DNA of 64,000 bases, taken from contig JARZZO010000013.1 in NCBI GenBank assembly GCA_030544215.1, positions 673,001-737,000 on the forward strand. The letters run 5' to 3'. Numbering within the stretch: position 1 is the first letter of the stretch; each line of letters opens with the position of its first letter. Origin of the DNA: Zantedeschia hybrid cultivar. Lineage: Eukaryota > Streptophyta > Magnoliopsida > Alismatales > Araceae. The notes under the pieces were generated by a model, which saw nothing but the letters and a program-made list of their open reading frames with translations, did not search any database and had not been told where the DNA came from. A program made the translations under genes and the position numbers. Positions 48,761-58,989 of this stretch are shown one piece after another.

Positions 48761-49165
48761 TTTGTTGCCTTCTTTTGAAAAATCTTCGAGCGTGGCAGCC
48801 GCTCGAATAGGGCTGTTGATTATTCGAGAAAGGGAAAGAGGAAGGGGGGGAATTAGGAGGGGATCCTGCTTAGATTTGTCTCTGCATACCTGGATTAGGA
48901 ATATTGTCAAGCTTCCAGGAGTAGGGTCTCGTGCTCTGCTGTAGCTGAGCCTGCTTCGATACAGGAAACGTCAAGGTTTGGGAGGCCATGCTGGCTGGGA
49001 TCTGCAGTCGCTGGTTCGCCATCAGCTGCTAGCGCTCTGCAATCTGCTCCTACTCGCTTTTGACGCGAGTAAACCCTAGCAACCTGCCTCTTCCTTCTAA
49101 ACTCCCTTTGGCAGAGAGCATTTGGTGAAGAGGGTAAATGAAAGTGCGGAGTGGACAGTAAATGC

Positions 49166-50420
49166 ACAAACACAGGAGAAGCTCAATGCACGTGCTTTGG
49201 TCAATAGATCACAATGCTGGAGATGCCTCAACTTTGGCTAGAGATGTTGACAAACAAGGCTATATTGCTGAGCTGTTGGCGATGCTCTGAGAAGATGTAG
49301 TGCTACCTGAGGGTGCCAATGTTCAACTGGTCCAAACAGATCTCGCATTGTCCTCTGAGGTCTTCTAGCTAATTGTTTGGGTGTATAGTATGTCATGGGT
49401 AGACTGGTCTGTATTGATGAAGTTCCTTTCTACTAATTGCCGGGGAGGGAGATGGTGGGTAAGATAGCTGGATGATTCCATACCAGATATGGATGGATAA
49501 TCCTGAATTAAGGATGACGTGGCTCGAAGAATCTCTTGTACAAGTGACTAAGGGATTTATCAGATTTGTGCCATGGTCAGGAGAGAATTGGAGTTTGTTT
49601 GGAACCGGCCGCTGGACTGTTCGGTACCTGAATGAGGCAGACAAGAAGGGGCTGAGCAAACCAGATATAGTCATTATGACATGAATATTAGATATTTGAA
49701 CCATGATTAAAAGTTGAGGGCAATTAGAGAACTTGTTTTAACCTAGAAAATTGACATGGTCTGCTTACAGGAAACAAAGAAATCTAATCTTGGAACAAAG
49801 AAATCTAATCTTGATATAAACACTGTAGGCAAATGTTAGGGACAGATGCCTAAAGAATGGACAATGGAAGAGGCTGATGGCTTGAATCTTTTGGGGGGGT
49901 GGGGGTTTTGTTGGGGTGTGTGTTAATGGGTATCCTTATGCTATGGGATAATGGGATGAGCAGAAGTGTAAAGGCATAAGGCACCTAGACACATGAAGGC
50001 AGATTCTCTGCTACTATTAAGTTCATCATGAGATGTTAGCAAGTGAGCATTGACCACTGTCTATGGACCATGAGGTCTGTGATGAAGGGGAGTTATTTAA
50101 GGAGTTGGCAGAGGCAATGGTTACGTCTCCTGGAGCTTGGTTTTGTTTTTGGAGATTTTTGTTGTGAAAGATATCCATGGGAAAGGAGAAAGACTAGACG
50201 TTGGGAGCTGTGGATGGACATTTTCAGTCAAGGGACTGGAGATTGCAATATGTTTGAAATAACAACTGTAAGATTGACTTTTTCTTGGTTAAATCTTTAA
50301 GAAACAAGCAGGCAGTCTAAACTCGACATTTTTTTTTTGTGTTAGCCGAGTAGCAACGGTCTTTTGCTTGGAGTGAAGCTAGATGTTCTAATGTTTTGAG
50401 AGATTATAGATTTAATTTCG
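49166..50420 (+). mobile_element. LINE-4 fragment, ORF1 end and endonuclease
   Basis: On the + strand: NARALVNRSQCWRCLNFG (half of a zinc knuckle), then a stretch without firm motifs. At 49700-49800 KLRAIRELVLT-stop-KIDMVCLQETKKSNL is the start of an L1-type endonuclease. Near 50215-50330 LTFSWLNL and a following Lys/Gln-rich piece match the FTWSN region. Heavily mutated, and older than LINE-2. Confidence 0.6.
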
Positions 50421-50479
50421 TGCTTTCAAGTCACATACATGGTTGAAAAAGCCATTTTTAGAACTGGATGTGTCTGGCT

Positions 50480-51865
50480 GGTAGTGGTTCTAATATCCCA
50501 GTTCCGAATCTGAACCAGAACCAGCCGGTTCTGGCCAAACTGAACTGGTTTTGACTGGTTCCAGCATGGAAGGGTATAACCGTACAAGCCGGCTTCTTAT
50601 GTCCAATAACACCCAAAAAATCAAAATAACTATGAAAATGACTGATAGATTGTAAAAAGCTAGTAACACATGGAATTCACAAAAAAAAGATGAACAATGC
50701 ATTGATGAATGCTTTAGAATGTCAAACAAGAGTCCTGTAGGTAGATACTAGGTAGTTGGATACTTTAAAGTACAAATTGATATAAAAAGTCAATGACAGT
50801 ATGATACATACCATGATTACTTGAATATAGTTATGACTCCCGTAAGTAGTGGGAATGTGCAGGAAAGGACCTTCCTCTTGAAGTGGTACTCTATATCCAT
50901 TGATGAATGTTGTGGTGGATAACTATATGAAAAGAAGACTGAAGCCATGTCCTCCCTCTTGGATCCAAGTCTTGGAGTTGGAAATCTAACGGAGAATGGG
51001 GTTTCTTATTCTTGTAATTCCTCTTTCCTTCCAAGGATAGTAACATCAGTACGGATCAGATTGGATTGCCGATCAGATCGGTTTTGACCCGAACTGGTCT
51101 GATCTCGATCCTTGATCACCGGTCTGGGCCGGGATCGGTCAAGATTGGCTGGGATTGGTCCAGGTTCTAATTGGATTGGATTGGATTGGGATTGCACCAT
51201 TTTTTTAAATAATTAAAAGAATAAATGGGAAACCGGTGTGGATCAACCCGGGATTCACTGCGATTCGGATTGGATTGAGCCGATCCATGCCTGATCCCCA
51301 GTTCTTGTTTGGAAAGTGACCAAAAGGTCACACATTCATTGAAAGAAGATAGAACAATACATACAAAAGTAAGACAAGATGTCCTCAAGTCTCACTAACT
51401 GAGAAACCCAGTACAAGAACCTGATCCCCGATTCTTCCTACCTCGTTTCCTTTCTTTTCTCCTCTTTCCTGATTTTCTCTCCACTTCTCTTCTTTTCGTC
51501 TCTTTTTTTCCCTCTCTTTTCTTCTTATTTCCTTTGTTTCTTCACTTTTTGTTCCTCTCTGCAGTTCTCTGGTAGCGGTGGCTGCAAGATCCAGGGGCAG
51601 CGGGAAGGAGTATGGGAGAGAAGGGTTGGAAGGTGTGAAAAGGTGGGAGGGGGGGAGATAAAACCTTCTTTGGAAACCTCCCTCCAACTCCTGCTTACGG
51701 GCTGCACAATGTTTGGCCTATGACAGCATATTGTTGTCTTTTAAAGGACAGCAGAACTGGCTGTTCCTGTGCAAACTAGGCCTGAGCTGATAAATATAGA
51801 TTCTCACTGGTTTCAGCTGGTTCTGGCCGGTTCAAGTCCAGTTTCACAACGGAACCAGCCATCTG
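50480..51865. repeat. Word-made tracts (GAACCGGTTC and GATCGGATTGG types) with T/C-rich spacer
   Basis: 50490-50590 and 51800-51865 consist of AACCAG/CCGGTTCTGG/CTGGTTCC words. 51032-51290 consists of CGGATCAG/GATTGGATTG/CCGATC words. For the latter, CAAGGATAG at 51032 with preceding TTTCCTTC, and CTACCTCG ending 51445 with following TTTCCTTT, could be hAT-like ends with a 7/8 duplication. An insert of about 130 bp at 51288-51417 is flanked by CCTGATCCCC repeats. No coding function was seen. Confidence 0.45.
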
Positions 51866-51887
51866 TGTGTGTGTGTGTGTGTGTATG

Positions 51888-51927
<40 letters not shown>

Positions 51928-52031
51928 ATCTGATAGTCCACTGCCCACTTTTCAACCCGCTGCCAGCGGAAGCTGTTCAAAGACTGTCGGATCTTTATCG
52001 AGCGGGCAGGCACGCGAGATGGACCGAGGAA

Positions 52032-52187
52032 CATGGAATGCAGAATCGGCCGATCCCGATCCAGATCGGCCGATTCGGATCGGGATCGGCAGGTCCTGAT
52101 TCAGCCGATTCTGGCCGATCCGATCCCGATTCGGATCGGGATCGGTGGGTCCCGATTTGAAGACCCGATCCGATCCGGAATTCCTTG
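52032..52187. mobile_element. hAT-type MITE, family B copy B2
   Basis: Left end CATGGAATGCAGAATCGG, right end CGGAATTCCTTG. Perfect 8-bp duplication CCGAGGAA (52024-52031 and 52188-52195). 156 bp, composed of CCGATCC/GATCGGCC/CGGATCGGG words. The homologous right arm of E1 (about 53741-53766) has a single CCGAGGAA with no insert, giving a paralogous empty site. Confidence 0.95.
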
Positions 52188-52984
52188 CCGAGGAAAGCCT
52201 TCCAACTGCGAATGCTGGGTCCCACACCCGCGTTCGCGCAAGAAGTTTATCTCTCTCATTGGAGAAGGTTTCTTTCTATCTTATCGGAGAATCCCGGTAT
52301 GTTCCCATCTCTCTATCTCTCTCCCTTTCTCAACCCTACACAGAGCGAGTTGGACGTTCTCTCACCCCAGAACGTGTTCGATGGGTCCCTTCTGCTAATT
52401 ATTTTAACCTATTCTTGTGCCAAGTTATATCTCTTCTACCATTTGTATCTTTTGAGGACGATTTCCCAAGATTTAATTCACAGATTTGATGAAGTTAAGC
52501 ATGCATTGGTGAGGGTTAATCTTAGTTTAAATAGTCACAGGTAGAGGCCACAGCATGAAAATGTCAGAGTCACAGGAAGAGGCCACAACAGGAAATTGCC
52601 CACCAACGTCTGTTGACAGATATCAACATATTTCTTATTTTTTCCATGTCCAATCTTGAGAAATAATATAATGAAATAAGCAACAGAAGCTAAACAAAAC
52701 AAAAAACTAAACAAGTTTAAGGATTCTTTTTTAGCGATATTGATAATGCAGTGAAGTAAGCTTTTTTTTTTTTTTTTATCGGTAGCTGGTAATGAACCCT
52801 TGGGTGATAAAAATTGACATTCCAATAATACTACCAGTGTGATTGTATCTACCTACTGGGTCATCTTCTAGAGTTATGTCTGTCCCATCAAACATGCTCT
52901 CCCTTGTCTAATTCGAGGAAGAGATCTGGCCTCAGCAGCAACTAGGAACTGGCCTAGCGGCTGCACGGGCAAAAATAGCTATAA

Positions 52985-53007
52985 TGACAGTGTACACACA
53001 CACACAC

Positions 53008-53055
<48 letters not shown>
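52985..53055. repeat. (CA)n followed by (GA)n microsatellite
   Basis: About six CA units then about 23 GA units. Frames through it encode Ser/Leu or Arg/Glu runs and are not genes. Confidence 0.9.
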
Positions 53056-53056
<1 letters not shown>

Positions 53057-53307
53057 ATGGTTGTCAGCACTACTATGCTCCTTCCTCCTGACCGCTGGTG
53101 GCAGGAGCCATGGCCCTGTTGTGGTGATAGGTGGCACCACTGGTCGACGTCCCTGTAGGACTATGACTTGTGTGAGGCATTGCTCCTCCACGTACTCCTT
53201 CCTCCTGTTTCCCACCACGATCGCTAGTGATAGCAGCCATGACCCTGATGTGGTAGGTGGCACCAAAGGCCGACGCCTTGGGCAACTAAGAAGCAACCCC
53301 CCTCGCC

Positions 53308-53472
53308 ATGAAGGCATCCGTTGGGAATGCTGCAGACCTCACCCCCAAAGCGTTGATGGAGTGCGACAACAGCGGCAGCTGCATCATTGACATCCAGCAC
53401 ACCAACATGCCGGCACCACCCCGTCCGTCATCCTCCGTAGAGTGTTTCGTCATCCGCAGGTTCCAGAACTAA
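53308..53472 (+). other. Short open frame of 54 codons inside E1, unrecognised
   Basis: ATG at 53308 to TAA at 53470. The translation begins MKASVGNAADLTPKALMEC. Composition is normal rather than low-complexity, unlike its surroundings, so it might be a captured exon piece. No family was recognised. Confidence 0.2.
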
Positions 53473-53581
53473 TGTGTTGAGGTTGTGAGCTGATGCCGAC
53501 CTGCTCGTCGCATTCTGGCCGCGGGAACGTCCAATGCACAGGTGCGCGAGAACGTCCCATGCACAGGTTCTACAAATGTGT

Positions 53582-53583
<2 letters not shown>

Positions 53584-53642
<59 letters not shown>
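53584..53642. repeat. (GA)n microsatellite
   Basis: About 29 uninterrupted GA units next to the right arm of E1. Confidence 0.92.
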
Positions 53643-53643
<1 letters not shown>

Positions 53644-53872
53644 TCATCACGTTTCTCATCATGTGCGAGGAAACATGAGAGAGAGAGTAATCTCGCATGA
53701 GGAAACGTGTCCATGGGACCACCATTCGCAGTGGAAGGCTTTCCTCGGTCCATCTCGTGCATGCGCCCGCTTGATGAAGATCTGACGGTCTTTGAACATG
53801 CCACTGGCAGTGGTTGAAAAGTTGGCAGCATACTGTATCAAATCCATATATATACATATATAGGAGCAGCTA

Positions 53873-53928
<56 letters not shown>

Positions 53929-54565
53929 GCTTCCCTCTTTCCAACCGCTGCTAGCGTACTGTATACCTGACCATCAGATCATCATCTCCTGCACGAGCTT
54001 GAAAAATGCTGATCAGAGATGGTGGGTGGGTACCCATCGCGGAATGCATCTCTCTCTCCCAACTCCAGCAATGTTCGCGTTCCCCTCTCTCTCTTGTTCC
54101 AGAAATCTTAAGCAGAAGGTCTTGGGCTGGCATTGACGCAGTTGTGTTCTCCGTCTCGAGAGAACCCATAAGCCAACGGCCTACTGTGCCCCACCTTCCT
54201 AGCTGGTGACGAGCTGCTACTGCATAGAGACATTTCTATCAGAAGGCTTCGGTACCGGATCTTTCATGCAGGCCTCGTCTTGCCAAAGGTTTAATTGCTT
54301 AATAAAACCTCTCACTGAGATCTTGATAGATCCTCCCCAAAAGAGCATAACAATGAAACCGAGTTAACTTGCTACTGAAATCATTAGAAAACTTCACAGA
54401 TTAAAACAATCCTAGAAGCGACTCATCAGCTCTTGTGAGAAATCCTCGTATACTCAGAAGAAAAACCCTTTTAAATAGGAATGTTGTATTCTTCATCAGT
54501 GGCTGCCTATGTGGTGGCCTCGTTTCAATCTGTAACCCTGCCTATAGTTCCGGCTTATTTGCAGG

Positions 54566-54803
54566 CAAGGATGGCAGTACCGGTACCGGTATCGGTGGGT
54601 ACCGGTACGTACCGGTCCGGTACCGGCCGGTATCGGCCCGGTACCGGTCGGTACCGGCCCAAAACCAGTCCGGTACCGGCCGGTACCGGCCCGGTACCGG
54701 TCGGTACCCACGGTACCGGTGCTGGCCGATACCGGTACGTCCCGGCCGGTACGTACCGGTATCGGCCGGTACGTACCGGTATCGGCCGGTACTGCCATCC
54801 ATG
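54566..54803. mobile_element. hAT-type MITE, family A copy A4
   Basis: Ends CAAGGATGGCAGTACCGG and CCGGTACTGCCATCCATG. Perfect duplication TTTGCAGG (54558-54565 and 54804-54811). 238 bp, the longest A copy. Apart from its ends it is composed of GGTACCGG, CGGTACGTACCG, GGTATCGGCC and close variants. Frames through it on both strands give Gly/Tyr/Arg/Pro/Val repeats and are not genes. Confidence 0.94.
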
Positions 54804-55626
54804 TTTGCAGGCCCTAGTTTGTGCCAGCTTCCACTATCCTTTTTTTCCCTTTCGCTCGATACAGCTCTCTTGGAATTTTGTAATTTGATGAGATTTTACG
54901 GAATTAACAATGTCAGTGAGGGTGGCACAATAATTTGGAAGCACTCTTTCTGTCGACTTCGTCGTCTTACTATGGGCAGCATTTGCACCACAAAGGTTAT
55001 CATTTCTGTTCGTGGATTTTTAGTAATGGCACTTGATTTTGTTGGTGGGATTATAATGGAAGAAGATCATTAACATGGGTTTTGCAGAGGTACCTGGCAA
55101 TATGCAGGAACATTTTGAACTTGGAGTGCAGGCGGTGGCTGTTGTCAGCACATTGGAAAGGAAATGCTAAACAGAGGGCACAGGACTTGAGTTTACAATG
55201 GTTCAATGTTTTGTTGCAACAGTGGCCTGGCGTGGTGCATCCAGATGTTGGCACAGACTTGGTGGCAGCAGTGGCCATGTTTAGTATTTCTCGCAGTGGC
55301 CCTAGCCTCAACAGAGATATCTGACCCGGACTTGGTGTCGGCAAGGCAGGGAAGATGCTGGAGATGGGGTGCAGTACCTCGCTGGCTGCTAGGTTCTTTT
55401 GAGAGGGCGATTATGACCGTGCCAGCACTGACCTGCTAGCAAGGTGAGATATAGTAGGTCATCAGCTTCTAGGTTCTCTCGGGATGGTGATCGCAACTGC
55501 AGAGAGAGAGAGAGAGACCCGTCTTCCGTGGTCAGCCTTTTTCACACTTGTTCAGGAGATGAAGATCTGAGGGTCGGGTGTGTGGTATGCTTGCAGTGGT
55601 TGGAAAGAGGGAACTGTACATTCCTT

Positions 55627-55705
<79 letters not shown>
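55627..55705. repeat. (CT)n(AT)n(AG)n palindromic microsatellite
   Basis: About 9 CT units, about 13 AT units and about 17 AG units form a sequence able to fold back on itself over most of its length. Confidence 0.92.
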
Positions 55706-55707
<2 letters not shown>

Positions 55708-55712
55708 TGGAT

Positions 55713-56579
55713 TTCCTGTTATGGGGTGACAGGAAACCTCCTGTTACATATGGTTTAAAGAAACACTTTTCAGCCCCTACCCCCCGCCTCATAAAGGCAT
55801 GCCTTCTTTCCTCCCGTCTCTTCCTCCTCTCCAGCCTACAACTCGGTCCTCTGCCTTACTCCCCTACACTAGCCGTGCCGCCACTACCCATTGTGGCAGG
55901 AAGGACTAAAAGAATGGAAGGCCTTCTCCTCCTCCCCAGAACCCTCCACTAGAGGTGCCCACGCCCATCCCATGGGTGGTGCCTTCATCTCCACGTGAGG
56001 CACAATCATGGCAAGTTCAGGCCTGATATCTGGGACATAGCCCATGCCAAGTTCTCCAGCGGAATGGTAATTTAAGGGATGCGATTATGTGAGTGTGCTT
56101 GGGATGTTGCGGCGGGATGTATGGCTGCAAGGACATGGTGAACCAAGGGTGTGACCTGCACATGGTGGCCCGGGATTGATGGGAGATCTGGTTGTTTGAC
56201 GGTGGTAAGATCGGCTGTGAGGCCAGCAGCAAGGAGCAGCAACTACTTAGTATTTTTCATCCCGCATCCTTTTTCTTACTTCTGTTTTCAGATTTTCTCA
56301 AAAAATCAATGAGCACATGCAGAATTAAATACAGATTGTTAGAAAGAGGAGATGCAACTGTTGCTTCATTCGTGAGAGGGGCTGCCGCAGCAACTTCCTC
56401 TACAAGAGAGTAAGCAGAGAGAGAGAGAGAGAGAGAGAGAGCTTGCTATCTTGTTACATGAGAAGGGGAAGTGTAATGGACGTGTTCAGTGGAAGGACGA
56501 AAAATTACAACGGCTGATCCATCCTACTGTCATTGTTAAAGGGGAATAGGAATAAATCTGTTAACACTCATTAGGAATG

Positions 56580-56610
<31 letters not shown>
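55713..56610. other. Non-coding DNA with (GA)n and (TA)n tracts
   Basis: No gene recognised. A (GA)n run lies at about 56415-56442 and (TA)n at 56579-56610, directly before the large inverted repeat. Short frames up to 81 codons have no recognisable domain. Confidence 0.5.
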
Positions 56611-56612
<2 letters not shown>

Positions 56613-56731
56613 GAAAATTATTATTTTTTTAAAAGATATGGGGATGGGGTCCAAAACAGTGGGTGCGGTCAGACCATGCGCACTGTTTTGGACCCCATCC
56701 CCATATCTTTTAAAAAAATAATAATTTTCAT
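56611..56731. repeat. Perfect inverted repeat, 51-bp arms, 19-bp loop
   Basis: Arms 56611-56661 and 56681-56731 are exact reverse complements (ATGAAAATTATTA... against ...TAATAATTTTCAT). The loop is GGTGCGGTCAGACCATGCG, itself partly self-complementary (GGTC/GACC, GCG...CGC). No mismatch was found in 51 positions. A transcript would form a long hairpin. Confidence 0.95.
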
Positions 56732-56744
56732 AAATTTTTAATAT

Positions 56745-57470
56745 TTAAGAACCCCCCTTAGGGTTGTTTCCATCCTTTGGGGTTTTACTTTGACCGTCTG
56801 ATCGTGGTTCGATCTTGAAGCTTGATCTAAGCTGTCCATCGGGCACATGCAAAGTTAGGTTTTCAAAATCATGAAAAAAGTCAAAAAGTAGTTAATTTGT
56901 CAGATTACCCTTAGGGTTGTTCTCATCACCTGGGGTTTTAGTATTCATTTTTCAACTTGCTCGCTATTGGACAGTTACAATCAAGCCGTATATAAGCTCC
57001 AAGGGGTGAAAATTATCCTGAGGGGCTAGTTGAGTATTTATAAATTTAGGGTGATTTTTATTTTTTTTTAAACATAGGGAAAAGGGTTGAAACTGTGCGT
57101 GCGGCTTACCGCACACAGGTGCGGTTTGCACTATAGCATGCCTCTCTCTGTCTCCCCCCCCCCCCCCCCCCCCCCTTTTTTTTTTTTTAAATTCCCTTTT
57201 TTTTTTAAAAATAAAGTTGACTATAAAATTTTAAATATTCAATTACCCCCCTTAAGGTTCTTTCCGTCTCTTGGGGCTTAAATTTCACCGTCCGATTGTG
57301 AAAGTCAACCATAGCCATTTAATGGTGTGTGCACAAAATGTTTTAATTTTTTTTTGAAAAAATAGGGAAAAAGAAAAATTGCCCAATTAGCCCCTAGGGT
57401 TGTTCCCCATCCTTTGGGGATTTAGTTTTAGGCACTAATGAAGGAGATTAAACCCCCAAATGTTAGGTAC
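56745..57470. repeat. Degenerate tandem repeat with TAGGGTTGTT-CATC-TTGGGG motif
   Basis: Units start near 56755, 56910, 57240 and 57395, with a weaker one near 57010. Each carries CCC(C)TTAGGGTTGTT or CCTTAAGGTTCTTTCC, followed by CATC-CTTTGGGG-TTTTA and a CCGTCTGATCGTG-like block. Copies are highly diverged (unit 150-200 bp). A C(22)T(13)-type homopolymer lies at about 57155-57188. Confidence 0.55.
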
Positions 57471-57525
57471 GCTGCCAGCGGGTAGCGTACTCTAACCGCT
57501 CCCTATGTATCTATCTATCTATCTG

Positions 57526-57610
57526 TTTTCAACAGAACTGGCTAATTGGGGTTGGACACTGGGTGTGCCGGATTGGGTTTGGCCAGTCTCAATCCGAACC
57601 AGCAAGTTTT
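57526..57610. repeat. GAACC/GGTTC word tract
   Basis: CAGAACTGGC, GGTTTGGCC and CAATCCGAACCAGC are of the same word type as 50490-50590 and 51800-51865. It may be the far side of an element split by the E1/E2 nest, because the preceding (ATCT)n joins it. Confidence 0.35.
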
Positions 57611-57824
57611 TTAAAATTATGATCATATCTATACTTTTACATCCTATCTATTGGAGCATCTAGATCGAATGCAATGATGCCATATTCCAGGAAGTAGAAT
57701 CTGGTTATAATACTTGTCTTTGTACATTATCTTTACTTTACAGGTATATCCTTAAAATCTCCATCTAATCCTGGAAACGGGTGTGATCAAACCTTCGTGG
57801 TAATCGTTATTGTGCTTTTGGTTT

Positions 57825-57905
57825 TTTTTAGGTGGTAGAGGAATCTCTTCTCTGTATAAACTAAAATTGGTGGTGCAATTCACAATGCTCTTTGGAAAAA
57901 AAATA
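57825..57905 (+). mobile_element. LINE 3' tail fragment
   Basis: GAGGAATCTCTTCTCTG...CTAAAATTGGTGGTGC, then an A-run at about 57896-57903, matches the tail of LINE-1 (GGAATCTCTCCTGTC...ATAAAATTGGTGGTAC). It could be the 3' end of LINE-4. Confidence 0.55.
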
Positions 57906-58985
57906 AGCTGAAGGACTCCCAAACCAATTTCAAATTACATACTGACAATTTTGAGGACAGAAATTGAGCACAAAGTAAGAAGATGTTTCAAGTTTGAACT
58001 AGGTGTGCAAGGCAAGAGGGCTTTATGGTGAGGACACCAGAGCTATTAGATGGTTCGATCTGAGCCACGCTTGTCGCTGTCGGAGAGCCGCTCCGACCTC
58101 TCTTTTGGTCGGAGATGATCCGGAGCCCATTTGATAGTTAGGGATATTTTATTTTCTTTTATTTGGTCCATTTGAGGCCCATTAGGTGGTTTTCTATTTT
58201 TCAGATTTTAGGGTGCGATTTTCGTACTAATTATTAGGGATAGGAGTTTGGTTTGGGTTTAGGGATAGGAGTTTGAGTTAGATTGTTGGTTTTGGTTTGA
58301 GTAAGATTCTCTAGGGGAGATCTATATGTACAGTGTAATCTTTATTTTGGAAGTTAATGCTAAGAAAAGTTTAGACAAAACTTGAGTTCTCTGTGTGCGT
58401 GCCTCTGCGACGCAACCCCCTCCTCGTTGCGACATTGGGGAAGCCACCCCAAACATTATTTATTTATTATTTGTAGCCTGTTATCTCCTTGCAAGGAGTG
58501 GTCTTTGTCTTATTGTACTTTAAGGGTGGTACACAAGTAATGGGTGGTCTTTTCCCATGCACCTGTGCGGAGGTACGTGCTAATTCCTTCCATCACAACT
58601 TGCTTTTTTAGTATTTGCTTTTGTCTGCTGCTGACTTGTGAGGTAGGATATTTCGGTCGTGATACATCATCGCTGCTGGCTTGAGAGCGTGTTACACCTA
58701 ACATGAGAGTTCCAATAAGACTTTGAGGTTGTTTTAATTCCTTGGACTTGCAGTAGTTCCTCAATTGTCAATAGTCCCCTGTTTCCTCATCGTGAGAGGG
58801 ACAATTACTCGGTTAGCTTATGTTATTTGATGTGGTTATGCAACTTTACGATTGTGCGGTTAGGTTGCATCGTTTATTTCTATATTGCTTGTTGCGGATC
58901 GCTACTTTTGTTCATAAAGTCCGTTAGCTCCGTCAACCGTCTTGCATCAGTTTATGCATAAGGTTACTTATTGATGATCAGAGGT
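57906..58985. other. Non-coding DNA, possible LTR remnant
   Basis: No protein was recognised. 58200-58460 (TAGGGATAGGAGTTTG twice, GTAATCTTTATTTTGG, then GCGACGCAACCCCC) has the look of a plant LTR end, but I found no partner copy or TG/CA border that I trust. Confidence 0.4.
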
Positions 58986-58989
58986 AAGG

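Larger units (their letters stand above)
44791..49165 (-). mobile_element. LINE-2 (L1-type), inserted in LINE-4
   Basis: Same family as LINE-1 but on the - strand. The 3' end carries AATAAAATTAGTAGTGC and an A-run that appears as poly-T at 44792-44802. Candidate target duplication is AGGAGAAG, present next to the poly-T (about 44777-44784) and at about 49166. The 5' limit is approximate. A short ORF1 end and nearly all of ORF2 are present. Confidence 0.82.
51866..53862. mobile_element. Long-TIR element E1 with microsatellite ends
   Basis: The left arm starts in (GT)n(TA)n at 51866-51923 and runs to about 52260 (TTTCAACCCGCTGCCAGCGG, GAGATGGACCGAGGAA, AGCCTTCCA, CTGGGTCCCA). The right arm at about 53665-53862 is its reverse complement (TGGGACCACC, GGAAGGCTTTCCTCGGTCCA, GCCACTGGCAGTGGTTGAAA, then TATATAC). 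Arms are about 200 bp. Between them are (CA)n(GA)n, (GA)n and GC-moderate sequence with an internal duplication near 53075-53275. Long inverted arms suggest a Mutator-like non-autonomous element, but no target duplication can be read in the TA repeats. Confidence 0.6.
53868..55712. mobile_element. Long-TIR element E2 with microsatellite ends
   Basis: The left arm begins (CT)n(TA)n at 53873-53924, then TACGCTTCCCTCTTTCCAAC, CGCTGCTAGCGTAC and CAGATCATCATCTCCTG. The right arm at about 55500-55630 is the reverse complement (CAGGAGATGAAGATCTGAGG, GCAGTGGTTGGAAAGAGGGAA) ending in (CT)n(TA)n(GA)n at 55627-55705. The arms are related to those of E1 but distinct. The interior holds MITE A4 and unrecognised sequence. 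It sits directly beside E1, with only the microsatellite between. Confidence 0.58.

Noticed and set aside
53534..53785. Arg-Glu repeat protein frame
   Set aside because: Pure translation of the (GA)n microsatellite.
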